Positions 9,319 to 18,628 are shown, counted from the stretch's first letter. The stretch: DNA of 64,000 bases from Desulfitibacter sp. BRH_c19 (GCA_001515945.1 LOER01000047.1:50479-114478); one strand, 5' to 3'. Translations and numbers: made by a program. The notes: a model not told the origin generated them from the sequence alone.

Positions 9319-9348
9319 ATCAGACCTTTTAGTTATAAAAGGCCTGAT
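9319..9348 (-). terminator. Terminator of the sigma-54 activator gene
   Basis: ATCAGGCCTTTTA pairs with TAAAAGGTCTGAT with one G-T pair and a four-base loop. On the minus strand it is followed by TTATTTTTTT, which runs directly into the -24 box of the buk promoter. It insulates buk from read-through, making the operon dependent on sigma-54. Confidence 0.8.
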
Positions 9349-9405
9349 ACATAAAGTTTGACGCAGCTATTTTGTTCAAATATAATTATCCAGCAAAAAC
9401 GTTTC

Positions 9406-9463
9406 TGCAGCAATTTGCAGATAATAAACCTGCAAAATCATGCAACTTCTGCAACTTATTGCA
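9406..9463. promoter_or_regulatory. Cluster of TGCA-N6-TGCA enhancer sites
   Basis: Four paired TGCA half-sites occur at 9406-9419, 9431-9444, 9441-9453 and 9450-9463. Three have six-base spacers and one has five. They lie 100-170 bases upstream of the sigma-54 promoter, where enhancer-binding activators sit, and the last overlaps the stop of the activator gene. They are the probable binding sites of that protein's C-terminal helix-turn-helix. The assignment rests on position and symmetry. Confidence 0.7.
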
Positions 9464-11198
9464 GATTGAGATGGTTTATGCCATGTTTTTCTATCTTATA
9501 ATATAGATTACGGATGGATATTCCAAGCATCTTGGCAGCATTATTTCTATTACCGTGTGTTTCCTTTAAAACCCTTTCCAGCAAGTCTCTCTCCCACTGC
9601 TTATGAAGCTCTTCATATTTTTCTCCTGAGTACCCCAAACGGCTCTCTCCATGATTTTTTAAAACACTAGGAGAGCTTTCTTCTGTACCCCTTAACGGAA
9701 GGTGATAAACATCTAAAACGGTTTCTTTATATTTCATATTAATAATACCACGACCGAGTATATTTTCTAACTCCCTGATATTACCTGGCCAATCATTGCT
9801 TTGCAGTACATCTAATGCTTCCTGGGATATCTCCTCAACGTTGCGACCATACTCTTGGTTATATTTAGGAAGCAAATGATAAACCAATAGGGGTATATCT
9901 TCTTTACGATGTCTAAGAGGAGGTATGATAATAGGCAAAACATTTATACGGTAGTATAAATCTTCTCTAAATACGCCCTTTTGAATTAATTCTTCTAGGT
10001 TTGCATTTGTAGCAGCAATGACTCGCACATCTACCTTTATAGGTTTTGAGGCACCTACGCGTGTTATTTCCTTTTCTTGTAAAACACGTAAAAGCTTTGA
10101 CTGTAGAGATGCACTTATCTCTCCTATTTCATCTAAAAATATAGTCCCACCAGAAGCTTCTTCAAAAAGCCCCTTGTGCCCCCCTTTTTTTGCTCCAGTA
10201 AAAGCACCTTCTACATAACCAAATAACTCGCTTTCTAAAAGAGAATCTGTTAAAGCTGCACAGTTTATCCTTATAAACTGCCCTTCACATCTAGTGCTCG
10301 CATTATGAATAGCGTGGGCAAACAATTCTTTGCCTGTGCCACTTTCACCACGCAGCAAAACAGTAGCAGGCGTCTCAGCTGCTCGTTTGGCCTGTTCAAT
10401 AGCTCCAGCTATCTGCTCGCTCTTTCCTATAATATCCTCAAAAGCATGTTTTGCTTCTAGATGTCTTATTAATCTTTTTGCTAATTCTAATTCATCTGTT
10501 AGCTTTCTAATCTCAGAAATATCATGAATTACTGCTACGCTTCCTTTTAATATGTCATTTACTACCATTGGTGCAACGTTAACAACCACATCCTTTTTCT
10601 GAGGACCAACCTTCATTCTAATACCGCGAACAGGCTCTTTTGTCCTTAGGACTTTAAAATGCATACTCTCGCCCTCAACTATATCTACATCAGCCGGTTT
10701 ACTAAGAAGCTCTTCCTTTTTCATTCCAATAATCCTTGTATAAGCAGGGTTGATTAAAATATGGATGCCTTTTTCATTAACTACAGATATCGCATCCTGG
10801 GTTGAATTAATAATAGCTTCCAATAAGGTTTGGACATCACGTAGATTGCTTATCTCTTCTGTCATTGCTATCTTTTCAGCAATATCCCTGAAAATAGCTG
10901 CAGCTCCTATTATACTACCATCCTCATCGGTAACAGGGACTCTATTCGTAATGATGGTAACTTCCTTTAATTCTAATTGTTGATTAAAATCAGGCACCCC
11001 ATTTTCTAGTACCTCAAGAAGACGTGTATTGGGGATAATATCAGTTATATGTCTACCAAGGGCATCTTTAATAAGAGTTCTTGTTAACCTTTGAGCCTCT
11101 TTGTTAAATAGTGTGATTAAACCCTCTCTATTTATAACAATAATTGCATCAAGGGTATAGTTTAAGATGTTCTTTATACTCTCCTGTTGACCTAACAT
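9456..11198 (-). CDS. Sigma-54-dependent transcriptional activator, PAS-PAS-AAA+-HTH
   Basis: An enhancer-binding protein of about 580 residues. Two PAS domains (roughly residues 8-110 and 125-235) precede an AAA+ domain with Walker A GESGTGKE, the sigma-54 contact loop GAFTGA and [12 protein letters not shown] Fis-type helix-turn-helix follows at the end ([18 protein letters not shown]). There is no receiver domain, so a small-molecule or redox signal through PAS is likely. ATG at 11198 has GAGGAG nine bases upstream; the longer frame to 11264 has no ribosome site. It probably activates the adjacent buk-korDABC operon, as BkdR does in Bacillus, though the signal is unknown. Confidence 0.9.
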   Translation of the reverse strand: MLGQQESIKNILNYTLDAIIVINREGLITLFNKEAQRLTRTLIKDALGRHITDIIPNTRLLEVLENGVPDFNQQLELKEVTIITNRVPVTDEDGSIIGAAAIFRDIAEKIAMTEEISNLRDVQTLLEAIINSTQDAISVVNEKGIHILINPAYTRIIGMKKEELLSKPADVDIVEGESMHFKVLRTKEPVRGIRMKVGPQKKDVVVNVAPMVVNDILKGSVAVIHDISEIRKLTDELELAKRLIRHLEAKHAFEDIIGKSEQIAGAIEQAKRAAETPATVLLRGESGTGKELFAHAIHNASTRCEGQFIRINCAALTDSLLESELFGYVEGAFTGAKKGGHKGLFEEASGGTIFLDEIGEISASLQSKLLRVLQEKEITRVGASKPIKVDVRVIAATNANLEELIQKGVFREDLYYRINVLPIIIPPLRHRKEDIPLLVYHLLPKYNQEYGRNVEEISQEALDVLQSNDWPGNIRELENILGRGIINMKYKETVLDVYHLPLRGTEESSPSVLKNHGESRLGYSGEKYEELHKQWERDLLERVLKETHGNRNNAAKMLGISIRNLYYKIEKHGINHLNLQ

Positions 11199-11307
11199 TA
11201 TAAATTTCTCCTCACTATGATACTTTTTCGACAGCCATGTTATTAGCTTTCCTCTAAAAAGCATATTACATTATATAAAACATCAAGTAAACATTAATAC
11301 TATAAAA

Positions 11308-11350
11308 GGAGTAAACGCAACTTGCCTTTTGCAAGTTAAGGTTACTCCTC
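11308..11350 (-). terminator. Terminator hairpin after the 28-codon ORF
   Basis: GGAGTAA...AACTTGC pairs with GCAAGTT...TTACTCC across a short loop. On the minus strand it ends CTCCTTTTATAG. It lies about 45 bases past the stop of the small membrane peptide gene. Confidence 0.7.
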
Positions 11351-11395
11351 AAAGTATAGCTTTTACACTCCTATCAACAAAGAATAAGGAATAAT

Positions 11396-11482
11396 TTATA
11401 ATAACGCAAGTGTTACCATAACACCTGTTAATAAAACCCAGGCTCCAACCATTCCATAGATTATCTTTTTGGAACCATTCAT
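11396..11482 (-). CDS. 28-residue single-pass membrane peptide
   Basis: A tiny ORF opening MNGSKKIIYGMVGAW and continuing with about 15 hydrophobic residues to the stop: a short polar, Lys-containing head and one membrane helix. AAAGGAGGGTTATT precedes the ATG with ideal spacing, and a terminator follows, so it looks like a complete transcription unit. I do not recognise a family. Strong translation signals and a coherent hydrophobic helix argue that it is real. Confidence 0.55.
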   Translation of the reverse strand: MNGSKKIIYGMVGAWVLLTGVMVTLALL

Positions 11483-11592
11483 AATAACCCTCCTTTGATC
11501 TCATTTTTAAAAATCAAATATTCCGGCTTTGATATAATTAATGCTCACATAATAGATACCGTTTGTCAAATATTTCTCAAAAAATATTCTCC

Positions 11593-12304
11593 TCAGTCTT
11601 TGATTTTAACTTCAATTCCGCCCATAAAAGCACGGCAGTATATTTTTATTACTGGTTTTTCTCCTTCTTCATTAATTATTTGTTCTGCTTTTACAGATGC
11701 AATAATTTCACCAGAACCCTCTCCAAGTAATTCTACACCACCTAAAATGGCAGTCCCTTCAGAAATAACAGTAATGTCTTTCGGTACATTATCTCAATTC
11801 CTCCCATAATTGCATTACATGATATAAAATAATTTTTATCTTCTATAAGTGCCCTTCGTAAATCTAACTCAATGCCCCCATAACAGCCCAGTAATTACCA
11901 TCTTCTAATGTCCACGCTTCTTTTTTCCTTTCTAATCCACCCATAAAGGCCAAGTTGCTTTTCCCGACTGTCTTTTTAGGTCCCCTTAATAGGCTCACTC
12001 CCAAAAGAATAATAATCAAAGGCCAAAATGTTTTCCAGATGATTGTTAAATCTAACTCAATTAGTCCATGCTTTTCTCCCAAAATAAAACTCCCAAGGAT
12101 TATCAACACTAAACCTGTAAATAGTTCTCCCCTACCTCTATTTTTCGTTAGGAACTGCAACCCCCAGAGAATAAGAATAGCTGGCCAATAATTAAATACA
12201 ATATATCCCACACTAAAATCTATCAACCTAAAATTGTGCAAAAGCATGATTATTCCTGCGCCTACGATTAAGGCACCTAACAACCAATCCCTATTTGATT
12301 TCAC
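11593..12304 (-). pseudogene. LiaF-like membrane protein with two frameshifts
   Basis: The N-terminal 146 codons (from ATG at 12304) encode four membrane segments typical of LiaF-type cell-envelope stress proteins, then RKKEAWTLEDGNYWAVMG. The frame breaks at a run of five G near 11884 (six G would restore MGGIELDLR) and again near 11790, after which VPKDITVISEGTAILGGVEL and the ending FMGGIEVKIKD read correctly to a TGA at 11593. Read through, the product would be about 237 residues with a LiaF C-terminal domain. Single-base changes, one in a homopolymer, could be recent mutations or assembly errors. Confidence 0.75.
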
Positions 12305-12480
12305 TTTAACGCACTCCTCTTTACGAGTTATTTACCGTTGGTGACTCATGCTTCTATTATAAAGTTTTGTACCCACTTTTACCATCTTTAGATAAAGTTC
12401 AGTAACGAATCATACAATTTGTTTTTCCAGCTCTTTATTGATATCATTATATTAAATTCTTGGAATGGAGGCTTTGTGAT

Positions 12481-13182
12481 ATGAATAAACCATCCGTTTC
12501 TGTAACATTTTTTCACCATAGTTGCGTAGCCGTGGAAACCAACTCCGTCTATTTACTATTTGATTATTACCCTAGAGAACCATATACAACAATCCCCTTT
12601 CCAACGCACAAGAAAATATACATATTCTCATCCCATGGTCATGGTGACCATTATCATCCATCTATTTTCCAAGAAAACTTCGCCCCTGGGCCTATTACTT
12701 ATGTGCTAAGTGAAGATATTAAAGAGGCACCCAGAAACAAGTCAATTCTATGGGTCAAACCCCATCAAACCTACAACTTAGATGATCTTACCATTCGAAC
12801 CTTTGGCAGTACTGACTTAGGGGTTTCTTTTTTAGTAAGCATGGAGGGTTTTCAAATTTTCCATAGCGGAGATTTAAACTGGTGGCATTGGAAACATTTT
12901 AGCAAAGAAGAGCAAGAATTTGAAAAAGTGAGTTATCAAGATCAAATCAAGAAATTACCAAAAAACTCAATTGATTTGGCTTTTGTTCCAGTAGACCCTA
13001 GGCTAGGAGAGGCATCTCATCTAGCAGCAACTTATTTTATTGAACAAATAAGGCCAGGATATCTTGTTCCTATCCATTTACAAGTAGATTTTGAGGAAAT
13101 GAAAGCTTTCGCTCAAACAGTCAATCCTAAAGATAGTAAAGTATTAACCTTTGAAAAGACAGGTGAGAAAAAAGAACTGTAA
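12481..13182 (+). CDS. MBL-fold metal-dependent hydrolase
   Basis: A 233-residue metallo-beta-lactamase-fold protein resembling the UlaG/YtkL type. The metal motif is SHGHGDHYHP (HxHxDH) near residue 52, with further ligands in FHSGDLNWWHW and near the end in VPIHLQ. The substrate is not predictable. ATG at 12481 has GGAGG nine bases upstream; the in-frame ATG at 12460 overlaps that site. It stands alone on the plus strand between minus-strand genes and shares the terminator at 13268-13302. Confidence 0.85.
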   Translation: MNKPSVSVTFFHHSCVAVETNSVYLLFDYYPREPYTTIPFPTHKKIYIFSSHGHGDHYHPSIFQENFAPGPITYVLSEDIKEAPRNKSILWVKPHQTYNLDDLTIRTFGSTDLGVSFLVSMEGFQIFHSGDLNWWHWKHFSKEEQEFEKVSYQDQIKKLPKNSIDLAFVPVDPRLGEASHLAATYFIEQIRPGYLVPIHLQVDFEEMKAFAQTVNPKDSKVLTFEKTGEKKEL

Positions 13183-13267
13183 CCCTAAGAGTTGTGCAAA
13201 GCTTTTTACTGCCCTGTTATTTTTTATGAAGTAATGTATACCGCAATATTACCCTTTTAATAAAAAC

Positions 13268-13302
13268 AGGATGGTTTTCTGTAAAAACAAGGACCATCCT
13301 AT
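13268..13302. terminator. Bidirectional terminator
   Basis: AGGATGGT pairs with ACCATCCT across a 17-base loop. T-rich tails follow on both strands (ATTTTTT on plus, GTTTTTATT on minus). It serves the convergent MBL-fold gene and the DUF2284 gene, whose stop lies inside the element. Confidence 0.75.
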
Positions 13303-14030
13303 TTTTTAGAGTTCAAAAGACCATCCAACCTCACATCAAAATCATGTGAGTTGATATGGAATTTTGTACTAGGTAGCTTATTCAAATTACAGATCATTGA
13401 ATTTAAAATATCATTTTGAGTAGGCCTATCTTCACAAAAAATGCCTATAACTTTGCACATATATTCAATTTCATGGCAATTTTTATTGTTATACCACTGA
13501 AGATCTATTTCAAACAGCTCCTTTACTGTGGTAGTTACATTAATTCCTGTGGCTTCTAGTGAATAAGTCCTTTTTTCTGGATTTTTACAGCTTTCATTTC
13601 CGATTTTGTAGTTGCATTTCTTATTTCCGCAGCCCATACAATAACCATTATTCAAAAAGACAATATTACTTCCAAAAGCAACTTTGATTTGATACCCTAG
13701 CTTCGTTAGTAAGTTTGATAAAATAACATCTTGGGACCTATAGTGAATATAATAGCTGTTGGACTTTCTCACTTTAATTGACTTAAATTTTGAAAGTAAT
13801 TTTGCATAAATCAGTACGGAAAATGGATAGTCCTTCTTAATACATTCATATTTCGGAGCCTTAGGAGGGCACCCACCAGCCTTTCCATAGTTCTTACAAC
13901 TATTCATGCATAGTCCAGAAATAAGGTCATAGTCATAGGAAATATCCTCAGAATTAAATTTCCTAAACCCTATTTCCACAGGATAATCCTCACCACTCTT
14001 TGTTGAGTATATATACCAGGTTTTGTCCAT
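13299..14030 (-). CDS. DUF2284 family cysteine-rich metal-binding protein
   Basis: A 243-residue cytoplasmic protein with two Cys clusters, GLCMNSCKNYGKAGGCPP around residue 40 and CMGCGNKKCNYKIGNESC around residue 131. RTYSLEATGINVTTTV follows the second. These match DUF2284 (COG5423), which probably binds an Fe-S cluster or zinc; its function is not established. The C-terminal 60 residues show no recognisable domain. It follows an ABC transporter remnant on the same strand by about 70 bases and may once have shared its transcript. Confidence 0.75.
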   Translation of the reverse strand: MDKTWYIYSTKSGEDYPVEIGFRKFNSEDISYDYDLISGLCMNSCKNYGKAGGCPPKAPKYECIKKDYPFSVLIYAKLLSKFKSIKVRKSNSYYIHYRSQDVILSNLLTKLGYQIKVAFGSNIVFLNNGYCMGCGNKKCNYKIGNESCKNPEKRTYSLEATGINVTTTVKELFEIDLQWYNNKNCHEIEYMCKVIGIFCEDRPTQNDILNSMICNLNKLPSTKFHINSHDFDVRLDGLLNSKK

Positions 14031-14097
14031 TGGCTATAAATAACCTCCTTTGCATCATTAGCTGTTTTTATCAAATCTCCATAAACTACAATCTGTA

Positions 14098-14865
14098 TTA
14101 GCTACCTACGTATTCAAATAGATATAATATACAAATGATGGAAATGTTTATAGTCTTTCCACTTAATGGCCTACGCTGACCCTGCAAAAAGTTAGCTTCA
14201 TAAAAACGTTTTTTCTCATAATCGTTACGGTTAAAAGCACGAATTACTCTAATACCTATAAGGTTTTCCCGAGAAACTAGATTTAACTTATCTAATTTTT
14301 GCTGCATAGCCTTAAAAAGAGGCATCCCCTTTCGGGTTAGTACAAAGATGGCAATAAATAATACAGGTATCACAACAACTATTACTAATGAGAGAGTGGG
14401 ATCTTTTGATACAGCCATGATCACGCCACCAATAAACATCATAGGTGCACTTATTATCATACGTAAGATTATTATTAGAACTCGTTATATTTGGGTAACA
14501 TCATTTGTAGTTCTAGTAATTAAAGACCAAGTCCCTAGCTTATCAAATTCTTGTAGTGAAAAATTCTCAACCTTTGTAAAGATTTTTTCCCTAAGATTCT
14601 TACTAAATCCTATTGCAACCTTTGATGAAAGAAAGCTGGCTGCAATAGTACAGACCATACCTACCAATGCTATTAAGAGCATTAGCATTCCAACCCTTAC
14701 AATATAATTTGTATCCCCTTGGATAATACCAGTATCTACAATATCACTCATTAAGGTTGGTAAATAAAGCTGAGAAAGAAATTGAAAAAGCACCAGTAGT
14801 AAAACAACCATAATTGAGGATGAATATTGTTTCAAAGAACTAAATAATTTTAGCAAATCTATCAC
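14098..14865 (-). pseudogene. ABC exporter membrane domain, nonsense-mutated and truncated
   Basis: Two same-frame ORFs (14485-14865 and 14098-14460) together encode most of an ABC exporter membrane domain. The first has FQFLSQLYLPTLMSDIVDTG and ends RTTNDVTQI; the second continues MIISAPMMFIGGV and ENLIGIRVIRAFNR. They are split by TAA at 14485-14487, where relatives have a Gln codon (CAA). The second part stops after about 120 residues, so the C-terminal helices and the entire ATPase domain are missing. A heterodimer partner normally follows and is also absent. It sits right behind a MarR gene, a common regulator-exporter pair. Clearly non-functional as an exporter. Confidence 0.8.
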
Positions 14866-14882
14866 CTTCTACTTAAAATAAG

Positions 14883-15314
14883 TCAATTTTGTAAAAGCCT
14901 CTTTAATGTCTCAAGGCCACTTATAATAGCCTCTACTTGGCCTTTTTCTGCCTTATTAAGCTTTTCGTCTAAGTTTTGTTCTATTGTCTCATGAAATGTA
15001 GTGTGCATTATTTGGTGAGCTTTTTTTGTTAAAGAAACTCGTACAACCCTTCTATCTTCATTATTTCTCTTTCTTTCCACAAAACCCTGATCTTCAAGTC
15101 TGTCTACGATACCAGATATAGTACTATTGGAGAGGCTCAATACTTCACTAATTTCACTGATTTTCAAACTCCCATGTTTGCTTATTGTAGCTATCACCAT
15201 AATTTGTGGGGTTGTAAGGCCTGTTTGGTCAAACATCTGTTTTATGTTTTGTCTCATAAGTGCATTTACCTCTTTGATTAATAAAGATATTTTGGTTCCT
15301 ATACCTTCTTGCAT
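14883..15314 (-). CDS. MarR family transcriptional regulator
   Basis: A 143-residue winged helix-turn-helix protein with the MarR core LKISEISEVLSLSNSTISGIVDRL and the wing KRNNEDRRVVRVSLT. ATG at 15314 has AAGGTGG eight bases upstream; the longer frame to 15416 adds an unconserved tail. MarR proteins repress adjacent efflux genes and release DNA when they bind a ligand. The adjacent exporter is dead here, so the regulator may be orphaned. A palindrome at 15420-15435 could be its operator. Confidence 0.88.
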   Translation of the reverse strand: MQEGIGTKISLLIKEVNALMRQNIKQMFDQTGLTTPQIMVIATISKHGSLKISEISEVLSLSNSTISGIVDRLEDQGFVERKRNNEDRRVVRVSLTKKAHQIMHTTFHETIEQNLDEKLNKAEKGQVEAIISGLETLKRLLQN

Positions 15315-15419
15315 CAAGGACACCACCTTAAATATTTTCTTTTTTACAATAATTTTTATACTAATATTTCGCATGCAAATTACATTTAGTATACTATTTT
15401 GTATGAGTAAGAACAATAG

Positions 15420-15435
15420 AATTGCATTTGCAATT
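15420..15435. promoter_or_regulatory. Candidate MarR operator, AATTGCA-TT-TGCAATT
   Basis: A perfect 7-2-7 inverted repeat about 105 bases upstream of the MarR start, a size and symmetry typical of MarR-family operators. A second imperfect palindrome centred on GCATGC lies at 15371-15376, nearer the gene. Assignment is by position only. Confidence 0.45.
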
Positions 15436-15496
15436 TGTGGAAAAAAATTACCAGCAATACTCTAACCTAAAACGCTGACAAAAAACCCTAGTTAAA

Positions 15497-15526
15497 AAGA
15501 GACTATCTCATAAACAATAGTCTCTT
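15497..15526 (-). terminator. Terminator of the AOR-MoaD-aldolase operon
   Basis: A ten-base perfect stem AAGAGACTAT / ATAGTCTCTT, followed on the minus strand by TTTAAC. It lies about 110 bases past the aldolase stop. A related hairpin closes the second TRAP operon near 27645. Confidence 0.7.
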
Positions 15527-15633
15527 AAAGGAGGAGGTTCTAAAAAAGCTTTTATAACTATTTATATTTATTTCAAACTATGATAGGCTTTTGATCTACA
15601 CTAGGTTTGATTTATCCCAAGTATATATGCCTC

Positions 15634-16572
15634 TTAAGCTATTGCCTGAATATCTTTTCCCAAAGTTTGATCTAGTATCTTATGTATCCTACTTTTAATC
15701 ATTGAAAGGTTATACTGGTCTGCAGGAGAAAGTGGCTGCTTAGGCCGTCCCATATTAAAACCCCGTACATCAAGAGCAGCTTTAAAGCCTACGGGAAAGG
15801 GTAATGCAAACATGGCTCTTACCAAATTAAGAACCGAAAACTGCAATTTTTGTGCTCTTTCAAAATCCTCTTGCTTCCATGCATCATAAATTCCTGCCAT
15901 AATTTCAGGCATTACACCAACAGTAGCGGACATTGTACCCTTTGCCCCAGCCATGAGCCCTGCCAAAAGCATTTCTTCTCGACCAATTAAGATATTAAGT
16001 TCTTCCCCAGCGATTTTTATTTTGTCCATAAAATGCATCAAGTCTACCATGCTACCACTACTGTCTTTCATACCAACTATATTGTCCATTCTGCTCAACC
16101 TTTTAATTGCATCATAGCTAATTGGCTGTGCAAATAGCGGTATATTATATAGGATTATTGGAAAATCGGGAACTGCCTTAGCCAGCTGTGAATAATGCTC
16201 TTCCATTATTTCCTGCGAAGACGGAAAATAATAAGGAGGTGCTACAACCACAGATTGACAGCCAATGGATTTAGCTGCTTTAGTGAGCTCTATGCATTTG
16301 GCAGCACAACTCTCAGCTGTTCCTGGTACCACAGGTACTCTGCCTGCAGCCTCATCTACTACAATTTCCATTACCATTACCTTTTCTTCAAAGCTCATAT
16401 GAATAAACTCTCCCACACTTCCTAGGGGGAATAGACCACTTACACCACTATCTATTAGCCAGTTAACATACTTCCTTAATTGCTCTTCATTTATATTTCC
16501 TTTGTCATCAAAGGGCGTTACCATTGCTGGATATATACCCTCAGGTTTAAAAAGTTCATCTTTTTTGTTCAA
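15634..16572 (-). CDS. DapA-family (class I) 2-keto-acid aldolase
   Basis: A 312-residue TIM-barrel enzyme of the dihydrodipicolinate synthase/N-acetylneuraminate lyase family. PLGSVGEF near residue 49, Tyr142 (LYNIP) and Schiff-base Lys169 (GMKDSSG) are the expected active-site residues. It lies downstream of aldehyde oxidoreductase and a MoaD-like gene, far from lysine biosynthesis genes. A catabolic role, cleaving a 2-keto-3-deoxy sugar acid to pyruvate and an aldehyde, is therefore more likely than lysine synthesis. The TTG start at 16572 has GGGAGG nine bases upstream, overlapping the MoaD end. Exact substrate unknown. Confidence 0.87.
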   Translation of the reverse strand: MNKKDELFKPEGIYPAMVTPFDDKGNINEEQLRKYVNWLIDSGVSGLFPLGSVGEFIHMSFEEKVMVMEIVVDEAAGRVPVVPGTAESCAAKCIELTKAAKSIGCQSVVVAPPYYFPSSQEIMEEHYSQLAKAVPDFPIILYNIPLFAQPISYDAIKRLSRMDNIVGMKDSSGSMVDLMHFMDKIKIAGEELNILIGREEMLLAGLMAGAKGTMSATVGVMPEIMAGIYDAWKQEDFERAQKLQFSVLNLVRAMFALPFPVGFKAALDVRGFNMGRPKQPLSPADQYNLSMIKSRIHKILDQTLGKDIQAIA

Positions 16573-16574
16573 AA

Positions 16575-16803
16575 TTAACCGCCTCCCATTATAGGAATTA
16601 TAGCTAATACGTCTCCATCAGTTAGGTGTTTGTTCTCAATTGGGTTTAATAGATTTCCCATTAAGCATTAGACAAAACCTATTTGCTTTTAAATTAGAGC
16701 GCAATGGCCATTTAATTACTTTTTCAATTTGCTTTAAACTCTCGGGTAATGTTCTACAAACTATAAAGTCCATTTCTTTAATCTTTATATTAACCATTGA
16801 CAT
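16575..16803 (-). pseudogene. MoaD/ThiS-like sulfur carrier with a frameshift
   Basis: Starting at ATG 16803 or 16797, overlapping the aldehyde oxidoreductase stop, this frame encodes about 60 residues and then meets TGA after ...LNGKSIKPN. Shifting by one base near 16650 gives PIENKHLTDGDVLAIIPIMG ending in Gly-Gly-Gly, the carrier C terminus expected of MoaD/ThiS. The intact protein would be about 75 residues. MoaD-like genes often accompany tungsten oxidoreductases and serve pterin cofactor sulfuration. One extra base would explain the break. Either a real mutation or a sequence error. Confidence 0.7.
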
Positions 16804-18628
16804 CATTTGTCAACTCTAGTTGTTGTAATTTTTTTGCTGTAGGCCTTCCTTCTTGATTCCAGCCTCTTATGAGATAGTATTCCTTTAGCATTTCTTCTAA
16901 GGGTACAGTCTGACCTTTTGAAGGACCTTCTTGTAGTGTATCCTTTAACAATCTTGGTGGAAGGGTATCATCGGTAGCTGTAAGTCCTTCTCTTAAGTTA
17001 AATAGACGGGTCAAGTTATTAATTCTCTCCCCAATGTTTATTAGTTGTTCTGCTGACGAGAAACTCTTCTGTCCAGTAAGGCAATACAGAAGGTCTGTTA
17101 TTTGGTTTGGCCCTAAAGCAAATATGGCAAAGAGACAAATTCCAAGACTGTCAATAACACTAAACCAATCCTGCTCATTTTTAACTAATTCAGCTTTAAA
17201 TTCGATAGATAATGGATCGATTCTATGATTGCTACTTAATAGCTCTGTCTTTACTGGGAAAGCACTTAAATGACAGCCTCCTCTATCGCTAGTAGCATAT
17301 GCTAAGCCCATCCCAAAAGCTGCACGAGGATCATAAGCTGGCAGCTCTAATCCTTTTACATGCATTGCAAAATGTTTACTGTCTGACCCGATTTCTTTAG
17401 AAGCTTTTCTAACTCCTTGCCCGAATACCTCACCAAAACCTTCTCTTTTTCCTATCAAATGAATGAGCTTTATGATTGCTTCATCATTTCCAAATCTACA
17501 TTCGAAGCCCAATTGCTCTTTAGTCACTAAACCTTTTTCAAAGCATTCCATTGCAAAACCAATCGTGTTACCAACTGAGATAGAATCTATTCCATAATAA
17601 TCACATAAATACTCTGCATAAACCACCGCTCCAATGTCACTATTGCCACACTGGGCACCAAAAGACCATACATTTTCATACTCAGGTCCTTCTACAAACT
17701 TACCGCTATATTTACCTTTTTTAACAGTAGAGTGCTTTGAACATGCTATGGGACATGCAAAACATGATCTGTCTTTGTCATATAATTCTTTAACAAGAAG
17801 GTGCTCATCAACCTCTTCTGCTCCTGGATAAGTTCCCCCCTGAAAATTTTTAACAGGAAGTGCTCCCCCTTCACGAATAAAGGAGTAAATGCTACTTGTG
17901 CCGAACTTAGGCCTTGATCCTCCTGTATCAGGGCTAATTGCTATTTCATTTTTTGCTTCTCTGTTTGCTATCATAAACTCGTGATAGTTATGAATGTTTA
18001 TTGCATTACTTCCACTAACTACCAAGGCTTTTAAGTTTTTTGAACCTAATACAGCACCAGGGCCACCTCTACCAAATGCTCTACCTTCAGCTATGACAGA
18101 GGCCACTAAAACCTGCTTTTCGCCTGCTTCTCCAATACAAGCAATTTTATAATCCTCGCCGTATTTTTTCTTTAAACATATGTGAGTAGTTAATGCATCG
18201 GTTCCCCACAATTCCTCACTCTCTTTAATTAAAATTTCATTATCTTTTATCAGAACATAGACGGGTTTATCTGCTTTACCTATTATTTTAACAATATCAA
18301 ACCCTGCTGATTTAAGTTCTGGTCCAAAGGTTCCTCCACAATTAGAATCAAGCCAGATGCCTGTCAATGGACTCTTAGTTACTATTACAGACCTAGAACT
18401 TGCAGGCACTAATGTTCCCGTTAATGGTCCTGTTGCAAACATAATAATATTCTCAGGTGATAGAGGATCGCAATTAGGAGGAAGCTCATCATAAAGAATT
18501 TTTGCTCCAAAACCTTTTGCCCCAAGGTATTTTTCTATTAGATCCTCTGGTAAATCGTTAACCATAAAGGACCTTTTTGTTAAATCTATTGTCAAAATTT
18601 TACCTGAATAGCCTGGTTTAATCATCAT
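16790..18628 (-). CDS. aor: Aldehyde:ferredoxin oxidoreductase (tungsten)
   Basis: A 612-residue AOR-family enzyme oxidising aldehydes to acids with ferredoxin as acceptor, using a bis-pterin tungsten centre. The [4Fe-4S] ligands are Cys289, Cys292 and Cys296 (CFACPIAC) with Cys498 (DSLGICLF). Pterin-binding segments include the N-terminal YSGKILTIDL, GRAFGRGGPGAVLGSKNLKA and YDPRAAFGMGLAYATSDRG. It overlaps the ferredoxin gene by four bases and a MoaD-like gene by a few, indicating one operon. The downstream aldolase suggests that it clears an aldehyde made by aldol cleavage. Confidence 0.93.
   Translation of the reverse strand: MMIKPGYSGKILTIDLTKRSFMVNDLPEDLIEKYLGAKGFGAKILYDELPPNCDPLSPENIIMFATGPLTGTLVPASSRSVIVTKSPLTGIWLDSNCGGTFGPELKSAGFDIVKIIGKADKPVYVLIKDNEILIKESEELWGTDALTTHICLKKKYGEDYKIACIGEAGEKQVLVASVIAEGRAFGRGGPGAVLGSKNLKALVVSGSNAINIHNYHEFMIANREAKNEIAISPDTGGSRPKFGTSSIYSFIREGGALPVKNFQGGTYPGAEEVDEHLLVKELYDKDRSCFACPIACSKHSTVKKGKYSGKFVEGPEYENVWSFGAQCGNSDIGAVVYAEYLCDYYGIDSISVGNTIGFAMECFEKGLVTKEQLGFECRFGNDEAIIKLIHLIGKREGFGEVFGQGVRKASKEIGSDSKHFAMHVKGLELPAYDPRAAFGMGLAYATSDRGGCHLSAFPVKTELLSSNHRIDPLSIEFKAELVKNEQDWFSVIDSLGICLFAIFALGPNQITDLLYCLTGQKSFSSAEQLINIGERINNLTRLFNLREGLTATDDTLPPRLLKDTLQEGPSKGQTVPLEEMLKEYYLIRGWNQEGRPTAKKLQQLELTNDVNG

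Noticed and set aside
16575..16803. In-frame TGA of the MoaD-like gene read as selenocysteine
   Set aside because: Tempting because selA, selB and tRNA-Sec are present, but the same frame meets a second TGA a few codons on and the Gly-Gly end lies in another frame. A frameshift explains it better.
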